Source of the DNA: Absidia repens
Taxonomy: Eukaryota > Mucoromycota > Mucoromycetes > Mucorales > Cunninghamellaceae
Reading direction: 5' to 3'
DNA: 64,000 nucleotides
Assembly: GCA_002105175.1 (NCBI GenBank)
Contig: MCGE01000027.1
Coordinates: forward strand, 262,001-326,000
Below the pieces are notes generated by a model. The model saw only the letters and a list, made by a program, of their open reading frames with translations, was not told the DNA's origin and did not search any database. Below are positions 1-13,600 of this stretch, in pieces (within the stretch, counting starts at the first letter, position 1; each line of letters starts with the position of its first letter). The position numbers and the translations under genes are program-made.

Positions 1-3000
1 TGAATGGCGTGGGTAAATATGCGTCTTCAGATATCATGGCATAACGTGATGGTGTTTGTGTTGATGGTTTTGATGACAAGTCAGCAGGCAAATTTTGTGG
101 AACCAAAGAACCCACGGAAGATGCAGTCGTAGTCTGGTCTATTGCTGTTTGTTGAGCTGGTAATTTCATTTGTTTCGGAAGGCGTTCGTCGCTTGGAGTT
201 GTCACTTGGCTTTGATCCGTTTCAGAAGAGCTCAATTCGGCCTGTTCTTCAATGTTTTGCAGTCGAATAGCTAGACTACGACGGCGGACAGGAATATTGA
301 TGTTGGATACACTGTTCGACGTTGGCAGAGAGGACGATGATGATGGTGATGATAGTTGTGGTAGTTCATTTCCAGAAGATGGGCAAAAACCATGGGCTGA
401 AGGCTTCACTATGCCAACAATTGACTGGAGTGGATGGTAGCTGTGATTGATAGATTCCTGTGCCATAACATCCATCATGTCGTCATTCCTGTCATCAGAG
501 AGAATGTAATTGTAGTGATTTTCGTAGCATGGGTCATCATGATCTTCATTTTCGTCGGAGGGGATCCCTTGTTCCAACCCTTCTTCCAAGCACTCTACAT
601 ATTGCAAACCACGTTCGACGTATTTGTTGAGACCATCTGTGATAATACGTATTTCGTCGTCGCAGGCATTCTTAGCCGATTGTAATCGTGTTTTGATAGT
701 ATGTCGAATACGACCAGAAGATGGTGATGATGTGTATTGCGATTTTTCATCCAGAGAATTTGAGTTGCCACCACTGTCTAGAATTGTTCCAAGTCGTCCG
801 ATTGCACTCATTCTGCTGCCAGTGTCCTGAAAGCAATAACCAACAGACCCCACGGTATCGTAAGGAGGAGGAAAACTAGTCGAATGTCTACCAGCTAAGA
901 AAGACGACGAATTTGATATCCGACGAAATGACTGTATAGAGCTGTCATCTGCTGAGATGGGAGTTGTAATTCGGTCAGAGGAAGTAGCAGTATCCAAAGG
1001 GAAGTGATGGTAGCCGTCGCCATGCCCGACCTGGTATGAGATATTTCTGAGGTCCAAAGATAGATTATGCTTCTGTCGTCCAGTCGTTGTCCATTGTGGT
1101 TGTTCATTTGCCATTGTTTTCGAACCAGAGGTAGAAGTGTTGATATCGCCGGCAGCAGACATTTGAGAATGCACAGTAGCTCCGTCAATACGAGTCAAGA
1201 ATTGGGTTTTGAATTGTTTGCCATTGAGTTTTTCATATTCATCTATCCAATTACTCCAGGGGATGCGGTTCACCAAATCGGATCCATCTTGACACATTGC
1301 ATTTGCAGGCAATTCAAAGAGTAGCTTGAGATGACTTCGATTGTTTGATTCTTGGCGCAAAAAGATTCTGACCGTCGTTTTTGAATCATTCCAGCTGATA
1401 TGGCACCACTTGTTGATTTTGCGCAAGCGTGAGTGATAAAGGTGCTGGTCATAAGTATCCATTGGCAAGAAACGATTCCCAGGAGCAGAAAGCGGAGATC
1501 CTATATCTAGAAATAAAATACAACGTCAGATATGCATACTAGCCTAATCTTCTTCATTTTTCCGGAACCGGTCTTACCCTTTCCCACATCTACAGGCAAA
1601 GCAAAGTAGTCCATAGTATTGTTCCAGTAACAAAGATCAGGAGCAGAACCATGCAATAGGCCAGAGGTATTAACATATAACGATGGTTTCCTTGAAGAAG
1701 ATGCTTCATTGGCACGTGTATCATGATCCAATCCACCGAGAAGCAAGGCAGGGTAAACAGTAGATGAATGCAGGTGATCGTTGTTTCCATGATAAATGGT
1801 CTGGCCAGAGGGTTGTTCATTGTTGAGATCTAATTCCACCACATCCGGATCGTTTGTATTGTTTTCATTATCGCTGTCGGCGCTGTTTGTTGTTGATGCG
1901 GAGATTTGGCGTTTGAAGAATGAATGTAAAGAGTGCTGATAAGCAGGTATTCCATTGTTGCTTGACGTGAGCGGACTTGAAACAGAAGTAGGTCGGCAGG
2001 ATATTGACGGCGATGATGACGACGACGATGTCAACGATAATGATGAATGTATTGTGTTTGCTGTATTGATCCGGGCACCTTGTTTTGTATGTGAGACATC
2101 GTTAGCCATAGGCGATCCAGTGGTGTCACCATGGCTGGATCCAGTGTAACCGTTGATGATGTTGGCAAGTTCAGAGCTAGGTATATTTTTCAACAAGGTC
2201 ATTGAAGATCGTCTTTTGTTGCTGTTCCGAAAACTTGAGGAAGATGAGATTTCGCAGCTAAGGGGCGAGGACGATCCAGGACTATGATCATGAAGAAAGA
2301 TAGATTTCCCTATAAATTTTAAATCAACTGTGAATAAGGCAGGTTTCATCGAGTACAGTTTTTCTAATTAAAATTTACCTTTGTCTTGATTGATAAACAT
2401 AGGACTGACAGTAGTTGTGGGTTGATAAGACGCAGAAGACGAACAAGGTGATCCATCGTCATCATCCTGTAATGTGCTAGAATCGGTCACAATAGAAGAA
2501 ACAGATGAAGTCCGGCGTCGATTTTCAGAGGTAGACGATGTGGTGATATGTAATGCTTTTTGTCGATACTTGGGCAATACAGATGTCTTTGTTGAATAAT
2601 CCAATGGATGAGAGGTCAACGACGACGATGATGATGATGATGATGGCGAGTATAAAGATGGCAAAGTTGTTGCATACTGATCAACAGACGGACGACGACC
2701 ACTCCGAAGCCAAGCTAAAGAAGAGCCAGATTTGGGCATACTATGGATATCAGATGAGGCGCTGTTGGCATTTTTTGTTGGAGAAGCCGCAACATCAACG
2801 GGAGATACTGATAAAGATAACAATCGTTCTTTTGTTGCGTATGGTATATGCTGTTGCCCTCGTTGTTGCTGTTGTTGTTGTTTATTCCCAAAATCCGAAA
2901 TGGAGTTTTTGCGCTGTTTTGCAGAGATATCGCAAGCATTAGCATCAATCCAACTGGCACGCTTTGACTTGACCATGTATTTTCCACCACTTCCAACAGG

Positions 3001-3300
3001 AGGGCTAGCATATTTTGGTGAAGTTGATGGCATCCGATTTTGATCAGACTTCAGTGTCCCTGGGCCAAAATTGGTATTCAGGCAAGTGGTTGCTGGAGAA
3101 CTATTTGTTGTTTTTGCAGGTGTAGATGAAGCGGAAGTTGTGACCCCCAATGGTAGCAATGGTGAATTTGGAGAAAATGATGTTTCCGTTTCTTCAGATT
3201 TGAAGTCGCGTATTGAATTGACGGGATCTGCAGGAATGGAGTGATCGGATGTTGGCAATGGACTAGTACGATCTTGTATCCCTTTATCTACTTGATCCAT
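1..3300 (-). CDS. Ser-rich regulatory-type protein, 5' part, three exons, runs off left edge
   Basis: Exons are 3300-2379, 2309-1578 and 1506 to beyond position 1. The introns are 69 and 71 bp with GTAAAT and GTAAGA donors, both phase 1. The frame stays open to the window edge, giving about 1,053 residues of the N-terminal part. The start is the first ATG (MDQVDKG). The protein is mostly disordered, with Ser, Asn and Gln tracts and an acidic patch in exon 2. Exon 3 has the only region that looks folded (about residues 560-640, rich in Trp, Arg and Leu). It also has a PPPY motif (FPPPYDTV), which WW-domain proteins such as Rsp5 can bind, and an amphipathic stretch near IRIITDGLNKYVERGLQYVE. 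I do not recognise the family. A signalling or transcription-regulatory scaffold would fit the composition, but that is a guess. The intron 2 acceptor is duplicated (TAG at 1507 and TAG at 1501), both in frame. Confidence 0.75.
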
Positions 3301-6300
3301 ATGTTTGTCATTGAGAAGGGGAAAATGATTTTTCTTGAAAAAAAGTCAAAAAGAAGAAAGTGAGTGAAAAAAGGGAGAAATAATACTAATAAAAACGAGT
3401 GGGAACAAAAAAAAAAAAAATATAGTCGGTCGACATGCGTCAGGCGCTGACTTTCAATGATTGGTTCGAGAGCATCTTGCAGACCCCTTTTTTTGGTAAC
3501 AAGATTGTTTTATTTTATGATATCATATTGCCTTAAAAATCTGATATTTCTAAAGACAACAGTTTATTTAATAAGTCAAAAGAACATTTTGTTGCTATTT
3601 TGATTTACATTATGAATATCATAGAGACATTGAAAAATCCATCAACAGTTTATGTTTCATCCTCCTTGATACACAATTTAAGCACCGTTTTTTACATACC
3701 ATAAATGGTATCTACTCTTTTTTTTTGCAGAACTCTCGTCTTTTCTTATTCTGCTTTAAATCTATCGATGTGGTGTATTCAGAAGTTATATGTAAACTAA
3801 TGATAGTATTTTAAAAGCGATAATTAAATATTACAGTACCTCGATGAAGAAGAATAAATGTTGAATACATCCAGTACATATGATACATATGATGTGCTTA
3901 TCATAAATAACGACCATATGTATGATACAGTATCTGTCATATTTAAGTTATGATATGATATCACAAAACTATGATACAGTGCTTAAATATGAATATTATA
4001 TACATAGAGTGCTCTTGTCTGTACAACAGTACTGTAGGAACCCACATTAACGATAAACCACGTAATAATAATACTTTTCTGGAAAACTTTGCTGCCTGTG
4101 AAATATCCTAAATAATTCGAACAACGATATTTTTATTGCATCTCCTAGGCATCATCCATTTTGGGTGTCGGGAGGAGTGTTGAAATTGGATGCATATTTG
4201 GAAGAATTCGTTTTTTGTATACAAAAGTGAAAGAAAGTTCTTTGAGCCATTATTATTAAAGATACTTTTCAATGAATGACCTTTCAACCGATAAAGTAGG
4301 GTTCCATGGGGTCTAGAAAATGTATACATCGTTATGCACTCTTCGCCAAAAATATAAAAAGATACACTAAAAATTCCCATCACATTCTGTCCTATATTCT
4401 TCTCGGGAAGCCCTAAATACAGGCAAAGCACAATAAAAATAATAAAAATACCCCCTGGGCGTAACCCACATCAGCAGTTCACATAAAAAAATATTACAAA
4501 GGACTAATTGGAGGTAGCAGAGGAAGACTATTGGAGTAGAGTCTGAAGAATAGTCAGCATTCATCTAAAGAACGACTGTAAAAGCGGATCTAAAATACTA
4601 TTTAAGACAGACTATATGTAAGAGACACTATAAGTGGATATCTTTTATTAAAACATAACAACTGCCAACACTGATCAAAGGGCGATGGTAATAAAACAGA
4701 GATCTATTGTACAAGACAAGAGAGAAACTAATGGGACGATTTTAAGTGAGGCAAAGACTTATTTTATTCAGATATATATACAAAATATGGGCAAGCTAAC
4801 ATTAAACTAAGCTAATGAAGACTTTAAAAAGCCAACTAATGGTGGTCCCAAATCCTGATTCCAAAATGAAAAGGTTCCCAATGCATTTTGTAATCCCTGA
4901 GCTGAAAACACTTCTAATTAGTCCTGACACTAATCTAAAACCACCATGATGTCAAAGAAGTTGAATGTTGAAGAAAAAAAAGAATGAAAAAAAAAAGAAA
5001 TACAAAAGAAAGACAGAGGAGAGGGAAAAAATGGGAGAAGATAAAATCCACGTGGGCGGGATTTAAATACTTCCTTTTGTCCATCGCAAAACAAGGAAAT
5101 TAAAAAATTTTCATTTTTACAACAATCAATATCGTGCAGTTTCATCGAAATGGCGGGTATTTTCTCTGTACAGGAACCTCCACCATTTTACATCAACAAC
5201 TTGGCTTTTCTCTTGACGTTTTTTCAGTCAAGATAGAGGCACTCATTTAGAGTAGTTTACCTCCTTCACTGTGCAATAGTTTACCACTCACAATATAAGA
5301 GCTTCCCATCTTTAATTGGACTAGATGATCTTAAGTTCTGTTTATTCTACAACAACATAGTTGCCTCTACAACACTAAACTCCCCACCTTTAGATATATC
5401 ATGGTACTATCTATCACAAGACTACATAGTTTAGTTTAGTTGCTAAGGCTTATATCTGCATCCGATCTTATCCCTTTACTTTTACATCATACCTCATAAA
5501 TTTGACGTAATGTCAAATTTGTATATCCACACTGTACTATAAAATACAGCATAATCGTATGTGCAAGTTAAAAAAAAAAAAAACGAGTATGTTTGTACAC
5601 AAAAAAAGATAGGGTATGAGCTGATTTTGGCTGATAGTTGTGTTCTGCACTTCTTTTGCCATACACTGGACTTCAAAAATAGGAGAGCGAGGGATATTTT
5701 TGAATGTTATTAAAAAATGATAGCAGTGGATGCATGGAAAAATACAATCATGGACCCACAAAAACGCAGCAATAGGGCATAAAATGTCTTGGTGTTGCAA
5801 TTCCTTGAACTCTCATCCAATCTACTAGCATCATATACCTGAGGCATCTTTTTTTTTTTTTTTTTTTTTTTTTGAAAAAACGAAACCAGTTACCCAGATT
5901 CCTTTAACATTATATCACGCAGCTAAAATTATTATTGTCAAGCAGACAAATGTTCTTTGCATTTTCCGGGAGCCACAGTTTTTTGTGCGTTTTTTTCTGA
6001 GCTGTAATATGGTCTAATTACCTGGCTTTTATAGACTGCTAGAAAACAGAATTCCTTTCAGAATTCACGACGAAGCCAAGTCGAACAATAGTCGCTACAT
6101 AAATCGTATCTGGATTTATTGGGTAAGGGGAATTTCAGATTAATTTGGCGTTTTTAAGACGCTTTACTATAATGGCTGCATATTTATTCGTATCTAATGG
6201 TTTGTTTTAATAGAATTTGATGGTAACTGAAGGTAAGGTGAAAATAAAAATGCAGTCCAATAGTTGGAGGAAGACGTCACGCGTAGAGAATAGATTATTG

Positions 6301-6720
6301 TTATCACAAAAATTATGTTATAAAGATAATGAACTTGATAATATATAAGGAAAAACGAACACATTGCATTACTAGAGTAATGGATCGCCTGTTTGAAAAT
6401 CATATTATATTTTTAATTTTGCAGGCAGGATTTCTTTTATCATACCATAACAGTGTATTGACTTTAAGCATACAAGCTAACCTCCCGCTTGGTTGTAATT
6501 ATCCTTCCACTGTCATTCTGCTGCATCTGATAGGATATATCAGTCACAATTTTCTTGTCATTGTCTGTATTAGTTAGTTTATATTCTACAACAGTAAAAC
6601 AATATTGTTACCATAGGTACACTACTTTTTCAAATCCCGCTTTTTCTTCAGCTCTCTTGCCGTGCCTTGCTTTTTTTTTTTTTTTTTCCGTCTTTATTAT
6701 CTGTGTTGCTTCCGACAACC
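3301..6720. other. Intergenic AT-rich region, no supported gene
   Basis: This 3.4 kb stretch lies between two divergent genes. Short ORFs occur on both strands but are low-complexity and lack splice context. A block at about 3,860-3,990 repeats CATATGATACA-like and GATACAGTGCTTA-like words in both orientations. A T-run lies at 5850-5873. I see no RNA gene or conserved coding motif. Confidence 0.6.
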
Positions 6721-7305
6721 ATGACTATACCATCACAGCAGACTGTTTTATTAGACGAGACACTTCAAACCGTGAACATCAATCGCCAACGTTTACACTC
6801 TCAAAAACCTTCACAATCACAACCGGAGCAATCGTCACTAAGCCGGCAAAATAGCGAAATATCGTTATACGATCAGAAACTGCCGCCATCAAGTCTCATT
6901 AACGATAGTGATAATGCTCCTTGGACTCGAAAACAATGGGAAGCGTTGGAACTATGGTACGACAAGTTGGACCGTGATTGCCAGCGAGCTACTAATGCGT
7001 TTTATAAGTATGAATCCACAAACTATGAATCTGACAATCCTTTGTGGTCGAAGGAATATATTTTGTGGCGGTGCCAGTGCCTTGATACCAACACCAAATA
7101 CCACTGTGGGGTTCTACCAAGTGAACGCAAAAGAAGGAAGGACTTACGACGACGACTCAAGAAACAAGACCTTTTGAAACGCCAAAACAACTCACACTCA
7201 CAGCAACAAAGCCAAGGTCAACCAAACCCCTCGACAAACAAGGGAACAAATAGCTTTAGTAGTAGTAGTAGTTATAATGATAGACATATTACTTCTGAAA
7301 TATAA
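6721..7305 (+). CDS. Hypothetical protein, 194 aa, single exon
   Basis: The ATG at 6721 follows a 17-nt T tract at 6671-6687. The upstream in-frame codons are poly-Phe from that tract and are not used as a start. The N-terminal 60 residues are polar. Residues about 68-150 look folded and are rich in Trp, Tyr and Cys (WTRKQWEALELWYDKLDRDC, then WSKEYILWRCQCL). A strongly basic segment (ERKRRKDLRRRLKKQDLLKR) and a Gln/Ser tail follow. The basic stretch could be a nuclear localisation signal. The stop TAA at 7303 is followed at once by TAATAAAAT, a likely poly(A) signal. I do not recognise the family; it may be lineage-specific. Confidence 0.7.
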   Translation: MTIPSQQTVLLDETLQTVNINRQRLHSQKPSQSQPEQSSLSRQNSEISLYDQKLPPSSLINDSDNAPWTRKQWEALELWYDKLDRDCQRATNAFYKYESTNYESDNPLWSKEYILWRCQCLDTNTKYHCGVLPSERKRRKDLRRRLKKQDLLKRQNNSHSQQQSQGQPNPSTNKGTNSFSSSSSYNDRHITSEI

Positions 7306-7557
7306 TAAAATAATCTTTGGATATCCCAAATTGCATTGCTTTTTTGAATGTGTCTGATTATTCGTGAAGGGGTGTAGTAGGGCTCAAATACCTCGATATC
7401 AGCCCATAGCGCAAATAGTGCAAATCGGCGGTGGATTTTTTTTACAGTGTGTCTCAAAATCTGGACTGGCAGCGGACTTTTTAATAACTTCTTATTTTCC
7501 CATATTTCCCCTTTTGTCTCTTTTTATTTTATTTTTCTTTACTTTTTACCTTTTACC

Positions 7558-7583
7558 TTTTTTTTTTTTTTTTTTTTTTTTTT
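7558..7583 (+). promoter_or_regulatory. 26-nt T tract upstream of histidine kinase start
   Basis: An uninterrupted T run lies 52 bp before the ATG at 7636. Similar runs precede other genes here (6671-6687, 37440-37463). Poly(dA:dT) tracts exclude nucleosomes in fungal promoters, so this is probably part of the core promoter or 5' UTR; that role is inferred. Confidence 0.45.
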
Positions 7584-7635
7584 GTTGTCGACTTAAGTAA
7601 ACCATAGCCAGTTCGATTTGGCATCTGCAGCAACA

Positions 7636-10600
7636 ATGGCCATGAACCTACATACTATGGATCTTGCAGGGATCAAAATTACTGGCTACTGCTTAGACTC
7701 TTTATCACCCCTCGAAAAGGATAGTGACAATGAACTTGTAGCCTTTGGTAAAAGGTATAGTGAAGAAAAGAATAACAAAAGCGAAAACACATTAATAGGA
7801 AAACCAACTGTCTCTTTAATCTCATTGATGTATATTGTATAGAATCCGGGATGGTCTCCCTGTGGTGGCTAAACTTTCTTACCAAGGTCTTCGTCTTGAA
7901 CGTGAATACCATATTGCTCAACGACTGTATAAGTTTTCAGATGCCAGCCAAGTACTCAGTCAACCTCTGGAAAAGGTCATTCTACCTCATGGTCTCATTG
8001 CCATAATCTTTGAATATGAAGGTGAGAAAAATTTAGTATTAATATTATTATTAACATTTTTGGCGGAAGGGGGGGGTGTTCTGCGTGAGAGGCGTCATAG
8101 AAAAATGTTATTGTGAATGACCTACATGGTGTGACACTGAATACTAACAACTGATTCTTTATATATATATATCTGAAAAAATAGGTACAAATCAATTACT
8201 TACCTGCCAACCAGATTTGTCCCCCTATCAAGACCAACATACTGAAGAATTACAATCTGCACACACCTCGTCTATGAACTTATCTTCTTTTCTGGACTTC
8301 GCTATACAATGCTGCGATTGCCTTGAATTCATCCACAAACATCAAAGTAAAATAAAAAAAAGAATCCGAAACATATTCCGACTTTGTTTTGTTGATATGT
8401 ATTGTCTAACCATCTTGTTTATTATTCTCAAAAAATGTAGTTGTCCATGGTGAAATAAGGCTCAACGCACTACTTTGGCCTGAAAACACAAAAGTCAAAT
8501 TATGGAGTCTTGGGTCAGGGTCCCGAAGTGTGGAAAACAACCTCACGTCTGATAACTGGCGAAAAAGCGTCCACCGCCATGGTGCCTCCTACTTCTTACA
8601 AATGCTGATGTATATGTCCCCAGAACAAACCGGTCGTACCACTTTCCAACCTGATCATCGTACAGACCTTTACAGCATTGGTATCACCTTTTATGTTGTT
8701 TTGACCCGATCACTACCTTTCGCTTACAACAGCCCGATGGAGATCGTACATAATGTCATGAACCGACGATTATCTGCAGTTCACGAAATTCGTCCCGATC
8801 TTCCAATGGTTTTGTCGGCGATCATAGATAAACTCACAAACAAGGTAGGCACCAAAAAAAAAAAGGCATGAACTCAGAAACCTGAATAATCTCCGCAAAA
8901 CAAAATAAGTGTCGAAGCTCATCCCCCCTTTTTTTTTTCTGGTCAATCACAATTCGTCAAGTCACCCGATGAACGCTATACTAGCGCCCATGGGTTACGT
9001 GAAGATTTGAAGGAAGTTAAGCGACAATTGGATGCCACGAATGATCCCCAGGTAAGAGTCTATGCATATTAAAACTGTTCATTTTACTCGTCAAAACTCG
9101 GTAAGCTAATTTCTTTTTCTTTTCTTTTTTTCATTTTTTACTTTGTCAATGTCTTAGGCCATCTCTCCTTTCAGTCTGTGCAAATATGATATTGCTAGTG
9201 TGTTTACTCTACCCAATCAATGTTTTGGTCGCAAGGCCGAAGTGGAAATAGTCACGAATATTGTACGGAAAGCAGCATACTCGTATGGACGGAATATACG
9301 GAACCAATCATCATCTCGATACAGCAACTTGGAAACAATTCTTACGCCTCTCAATACAAGCGACAGTGCAGGTGTGGTAGAAGGATCAGTCAACCGAATC
9401 AATAATGGCATGAATGCTCGTGGACAACATCGACGGCAAGACACAAACGTGACTCACTGGAAAAAACAAACTGAGATGGTGGCTATATTTGGTGACTCAG
9501 GTGTTGGCAAATCTACCCTAATACGCAGTATACGACAAGTCGCTCGGGAACATGGATATTTTGCTTCCACCAAGTTTGATATACGACAACCCACTCCTTA
9601 CGGCTGTATTCTGCGGTGCCTCTCTATCTTTTTCAAATACATCCTTGGCGAATCGAAGACGGAAGTGGATAGATTTTCAAGCATGCTCAAAAGCCAGTTG
9701 GGACCTCAGCCTTTAAAAGGATTGCCTACTTTGTTGATGGATAATGTACCTGAAATCCGTGCTTTTTTGAACGAACCTCCTGAAGCTAGCAACACTGAAC
9801 TTAGGAACGAAATTAGTAGCAACGAAATCAAGATGCGATTCCATTCCGTTTTTCTAGAAATTTTTCAAGTCATGATCAATTTCAAATTCGTTACTCTGGT
9901 AAGACATGTGTGTATAGATGTGAATATATTCTTGTGTAGGTCTCAATTTTTCATTTTTGTTTATATAGTTTCTGGAAGATCTACACCAAGCAGGTAACCT
10001 CAAATAAATAAAAAAAAGGGGGGTGGTGGAGATGGTTGAGTTTGGGTTTGTGTAACAATTCATCTGGGGTGGTTGGGTAACACATATATTCTGGGCCTTA
10101 ATGGATTACTGATCATTCAGTGTTTTGAATCTAGATGAAGCATCGATCGAACTCTTGGACTCCTTGATCGCGGCACGACTGGACCTTTTGATTATTGTGA
10201 CTTACCGAACCAATGACCACCACAGTATGATATCCACCCTCTTAAGCAACGATCATTCGGTGGTACATTATCTTGAATTGAAAAATATGGACAAAACTGA
10301 ACTCATGGAACTGGTACGCACAGCAATGCATCGACACAAAGAAATTGACCTTATACTGCTTACACCTCTGGTAGACTTCATCATCAAAAAAACCAAAGGG
10401 AATCCATTTTATGTTTGCCAATTGCTGACCACATTGGAAAAGAAGGGGCTTATATATTTCACTTGGGAACAAACTCGATGGGAATACAACTTGCAAGAAA
10501 TCGAAAAGGCATTACAATACGATACGACCAATGCAAGCGAAGACATCAACATCGAATTTTTGGTTAGTCGATTGAAGGAATTACCTTTTGATGGACAAAG

Positions 10601-13600
10601 GTTTTTGAAATGGGCAGCTTTTATTGGCGACAAATTCTCTTATGAAACTGTGCGACACTTGATGATGGATGACGACACACCACGGGACACTTCACTGGGC
10701 TTGGGCACTGACAATGACACCGTCGACTATGCAACTTCTTCACCAGAAAAGGTTAGAGCAAAATCATCTTTACCATCTTCAGCACCGGCTCACACATCTA
10801 ACCGGAATACAAATGGGCAATCAAGCGACGCTATCAATGGTCTCCAATCTGCTTTACAACAAGGTTTTATTCATGCCTTCTCGAACGATGAATTTGGATT
10901 CAGTCATGACAGATACTCTCAAGCAGCCATGCTACTCGCCAAGCCTGAAGACAGGGACAAGATTCACTTAAAAATCGCGACTTATTTTATGGACGTACCG
11001 GAGGTGGATGCCTTTTGGGTGGCGGATCATCTCAAGGCGGCTATATATTTGATCAGCTTATTTGACAATAAATCCAAACATCGTGCTATTCTTATCAGGG
11101 CAGGTGACCGTGCATACAACTCTGGTGCTCATAGTTTGGCCTTCTCGTACTACTCTGCAGCCAAGGATCTTCTCGCTAAGGAACCATGGACTGACGATGT
11201 GGATGGTGCCTATCAAGAAACACTTCACTTATACACTCGGTTAGCCGAAATCAGCTGGTTCATGGGTTATGATTTGACGCAATCTCTCTTGACAACAATC
11301 CTCAACAATGCAAGATCCGCTATCGATAAGGCTGCAGCCTTCCGACTTCAACATCGCCACCAATGGGCTGATCAAAAGCATCAAGGACGGGCGTATATAT
11401 TGATGGACTGCCTCAGTGAATTAGGTGCGGAAAACGTGTCGTTGGATCTCTCAGATACTGAATTACAACAACTATATCAAGACACCCGGTGTGAAATTTT
11501 GGACATGGGAATGCACAACATGTTTAAGCTGCCTGTATGCGAAGATCATTTGATTCGGACTCGCTTGTCGATCATGGAAGAAATGTAAGTTTCAATAGTA
11601 TTTGATTTGAAACTATAGATGCACACAAGAACTCATCAATGCTTTTTTCTTATTATTATTATTTTTATTTTTTACAGGTGTATATGGGGCTACTGGATGA
11701 ACGACACAAAAGCAGTAATGGCTATTAGCTGTAGTTTGGTGAAAAGAACATTTGATCAAGGAACAATCAGTCCGTCTACTGGTGTAGGATTTGTCTTCTT
11801 TGGAATGGCTGCAATGGTGCTTTATAGAGATTATGAATTGGGGCAGAAAATGGGTCAGATTGGTGTTATACTGTGCAATCAACATGGTGGTCACTCGGAA
11901 TGTGCAAGGGCAAAACATATCTATGGGGCGTATCTTAGTATTTGGGAAGGCCATTATCGAGATGCTATGCCAATGTTTCATCAAGCATTAAAACAATCAC
12001 TCTTGGGTGGAGACAGGATATCAGCCACCTTCTCTCATATCCATATGGCGACTGGTATGCTTTTTGGTGGTGAACCCTTATCGGATACCTTGCGGGAAGC
12101 GAAAAAGTGCATGGATGAAGTGGATGGATGGAACAAGATTACAGGAACATCGGTGATGGCAACAACAACTATCCGGACGGTGATGGCGTTACAAGGCAAC
12201 ACCCACTTATCAGAAGAAGCTATATTTGATGACAAAAACTTCAGCGAAAAGGATTTTATGGCCAGAGCAAGTGAAGTGACTACTGAAATTCTCCCAATAT
12301 ACTGGTTCTATGGAATGAAATTGGTCCTTCTTATGATGTTTGGATTTTATGAAGGTGCTGTCCGAATTGGGCAACAATATGCGTTTGTAGCAACAGAGCG
12401 ACCTTCCTTTCGTCACACTCACTGGATGTTATTCAATTACTGCTTGGCTATGATAGAGTGGATACGTCAAGATCAAAGCAAGGATACCGAATTTAGGCCT
12501 TTGATTATGGAAAATAGACGACAACTCGAAGAATGGGCTAGTCACTCGTAAGTTGAAGAAAAAAAGATAATTGGGGTGTGATGATTAACGCATTAACGCT
12601 TTATAAATTTTGTAGAAAGATCAATTTACAGATGTTTGTTACTATGATTGTAAGTAGAGATGATACCGGTAGTAAGATGATAATTAAGATCGATAGACGA
12701 CTTATTTCTCGATTTTATTACACACATAGGACGCTGAATTATCCTCTTTGTCTCAAGAAAACATTCGTCAAACCGAACAACTTTATGATAAAGCGATTGA
12801 AGAAGCAAAGGCAGGTGGATGGCAATTGGAGAAGAACGTTATGTATGAATTTGCTGGAAAATACTACATGCGAAATGGATCACGCCATGTGGCGGCATTA
12901 TTATTGGAAAAGGCTATGGTCGGCTATCGACACCAAGGATGTTACGGCAAAGGGAATCAATTGGCATACTTCCTCAAGCATTACGTTGGGCATAATGATA
13001 CAATCTACTATGGCGAAGAACAAACCAGCATGTCAAAATCTGTAGAAACCCAAACCGAACCAATGTCGTCGTCTTCATCTCTACCTCACCGTGATTCTGT
13101 TAGTGACTTTGGCCTTGCTGAACAAGTATTGCAAACTGAAGTCTCCAACCATGAGGCAACTCCAGAAGAGACCTTGCTGGCGCTTGATGTAGTTGACTTG
13201 GCTTCAATTCTCAAAAGCTCTCAAGTTATTTCCAGTGAAATGAATTTTGAATTATTGATGAAACAAATGCTTCAAGTACGTAAGAAAAAAAATAAAATAC
13301 AAACTGTTGTTACAGGTATACTAAGCTATATCGTTACTATCGTTTAAATAGATTATTTTGGAAAACTCTGGTGCAGAATCGGGTGTGATTATTATCAAAG
13401 AAAACACTTCCTTTTTGATTATGGGAACTGGATCACAGACGGAAGGTAAAAAAAAATAAAAAAAAAATAAAGAGGTATTATTGAATGTTACATACGAACG
13501 ATATCTTATATATCTATACATAATATGTATATCTAGGTTGCAAAATATTGAAGAAACCAAAGTTACTCTCAGAACAAGCCGACTCTGTAGTAACCCGTGT

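Noticed and set aside
4930..5145. Minus-strand ORF of 71 codons
   Set aside because: It is driven by A/T runs giving poly-Phe and Ser, with no splice context or motif.
6667..6720. Upstream non-ATG start for the 194-aa protein
   Set aside because: It would begin at TTG and encode the T tract as poly-Phe; the ATG at 6721 is the natural start.
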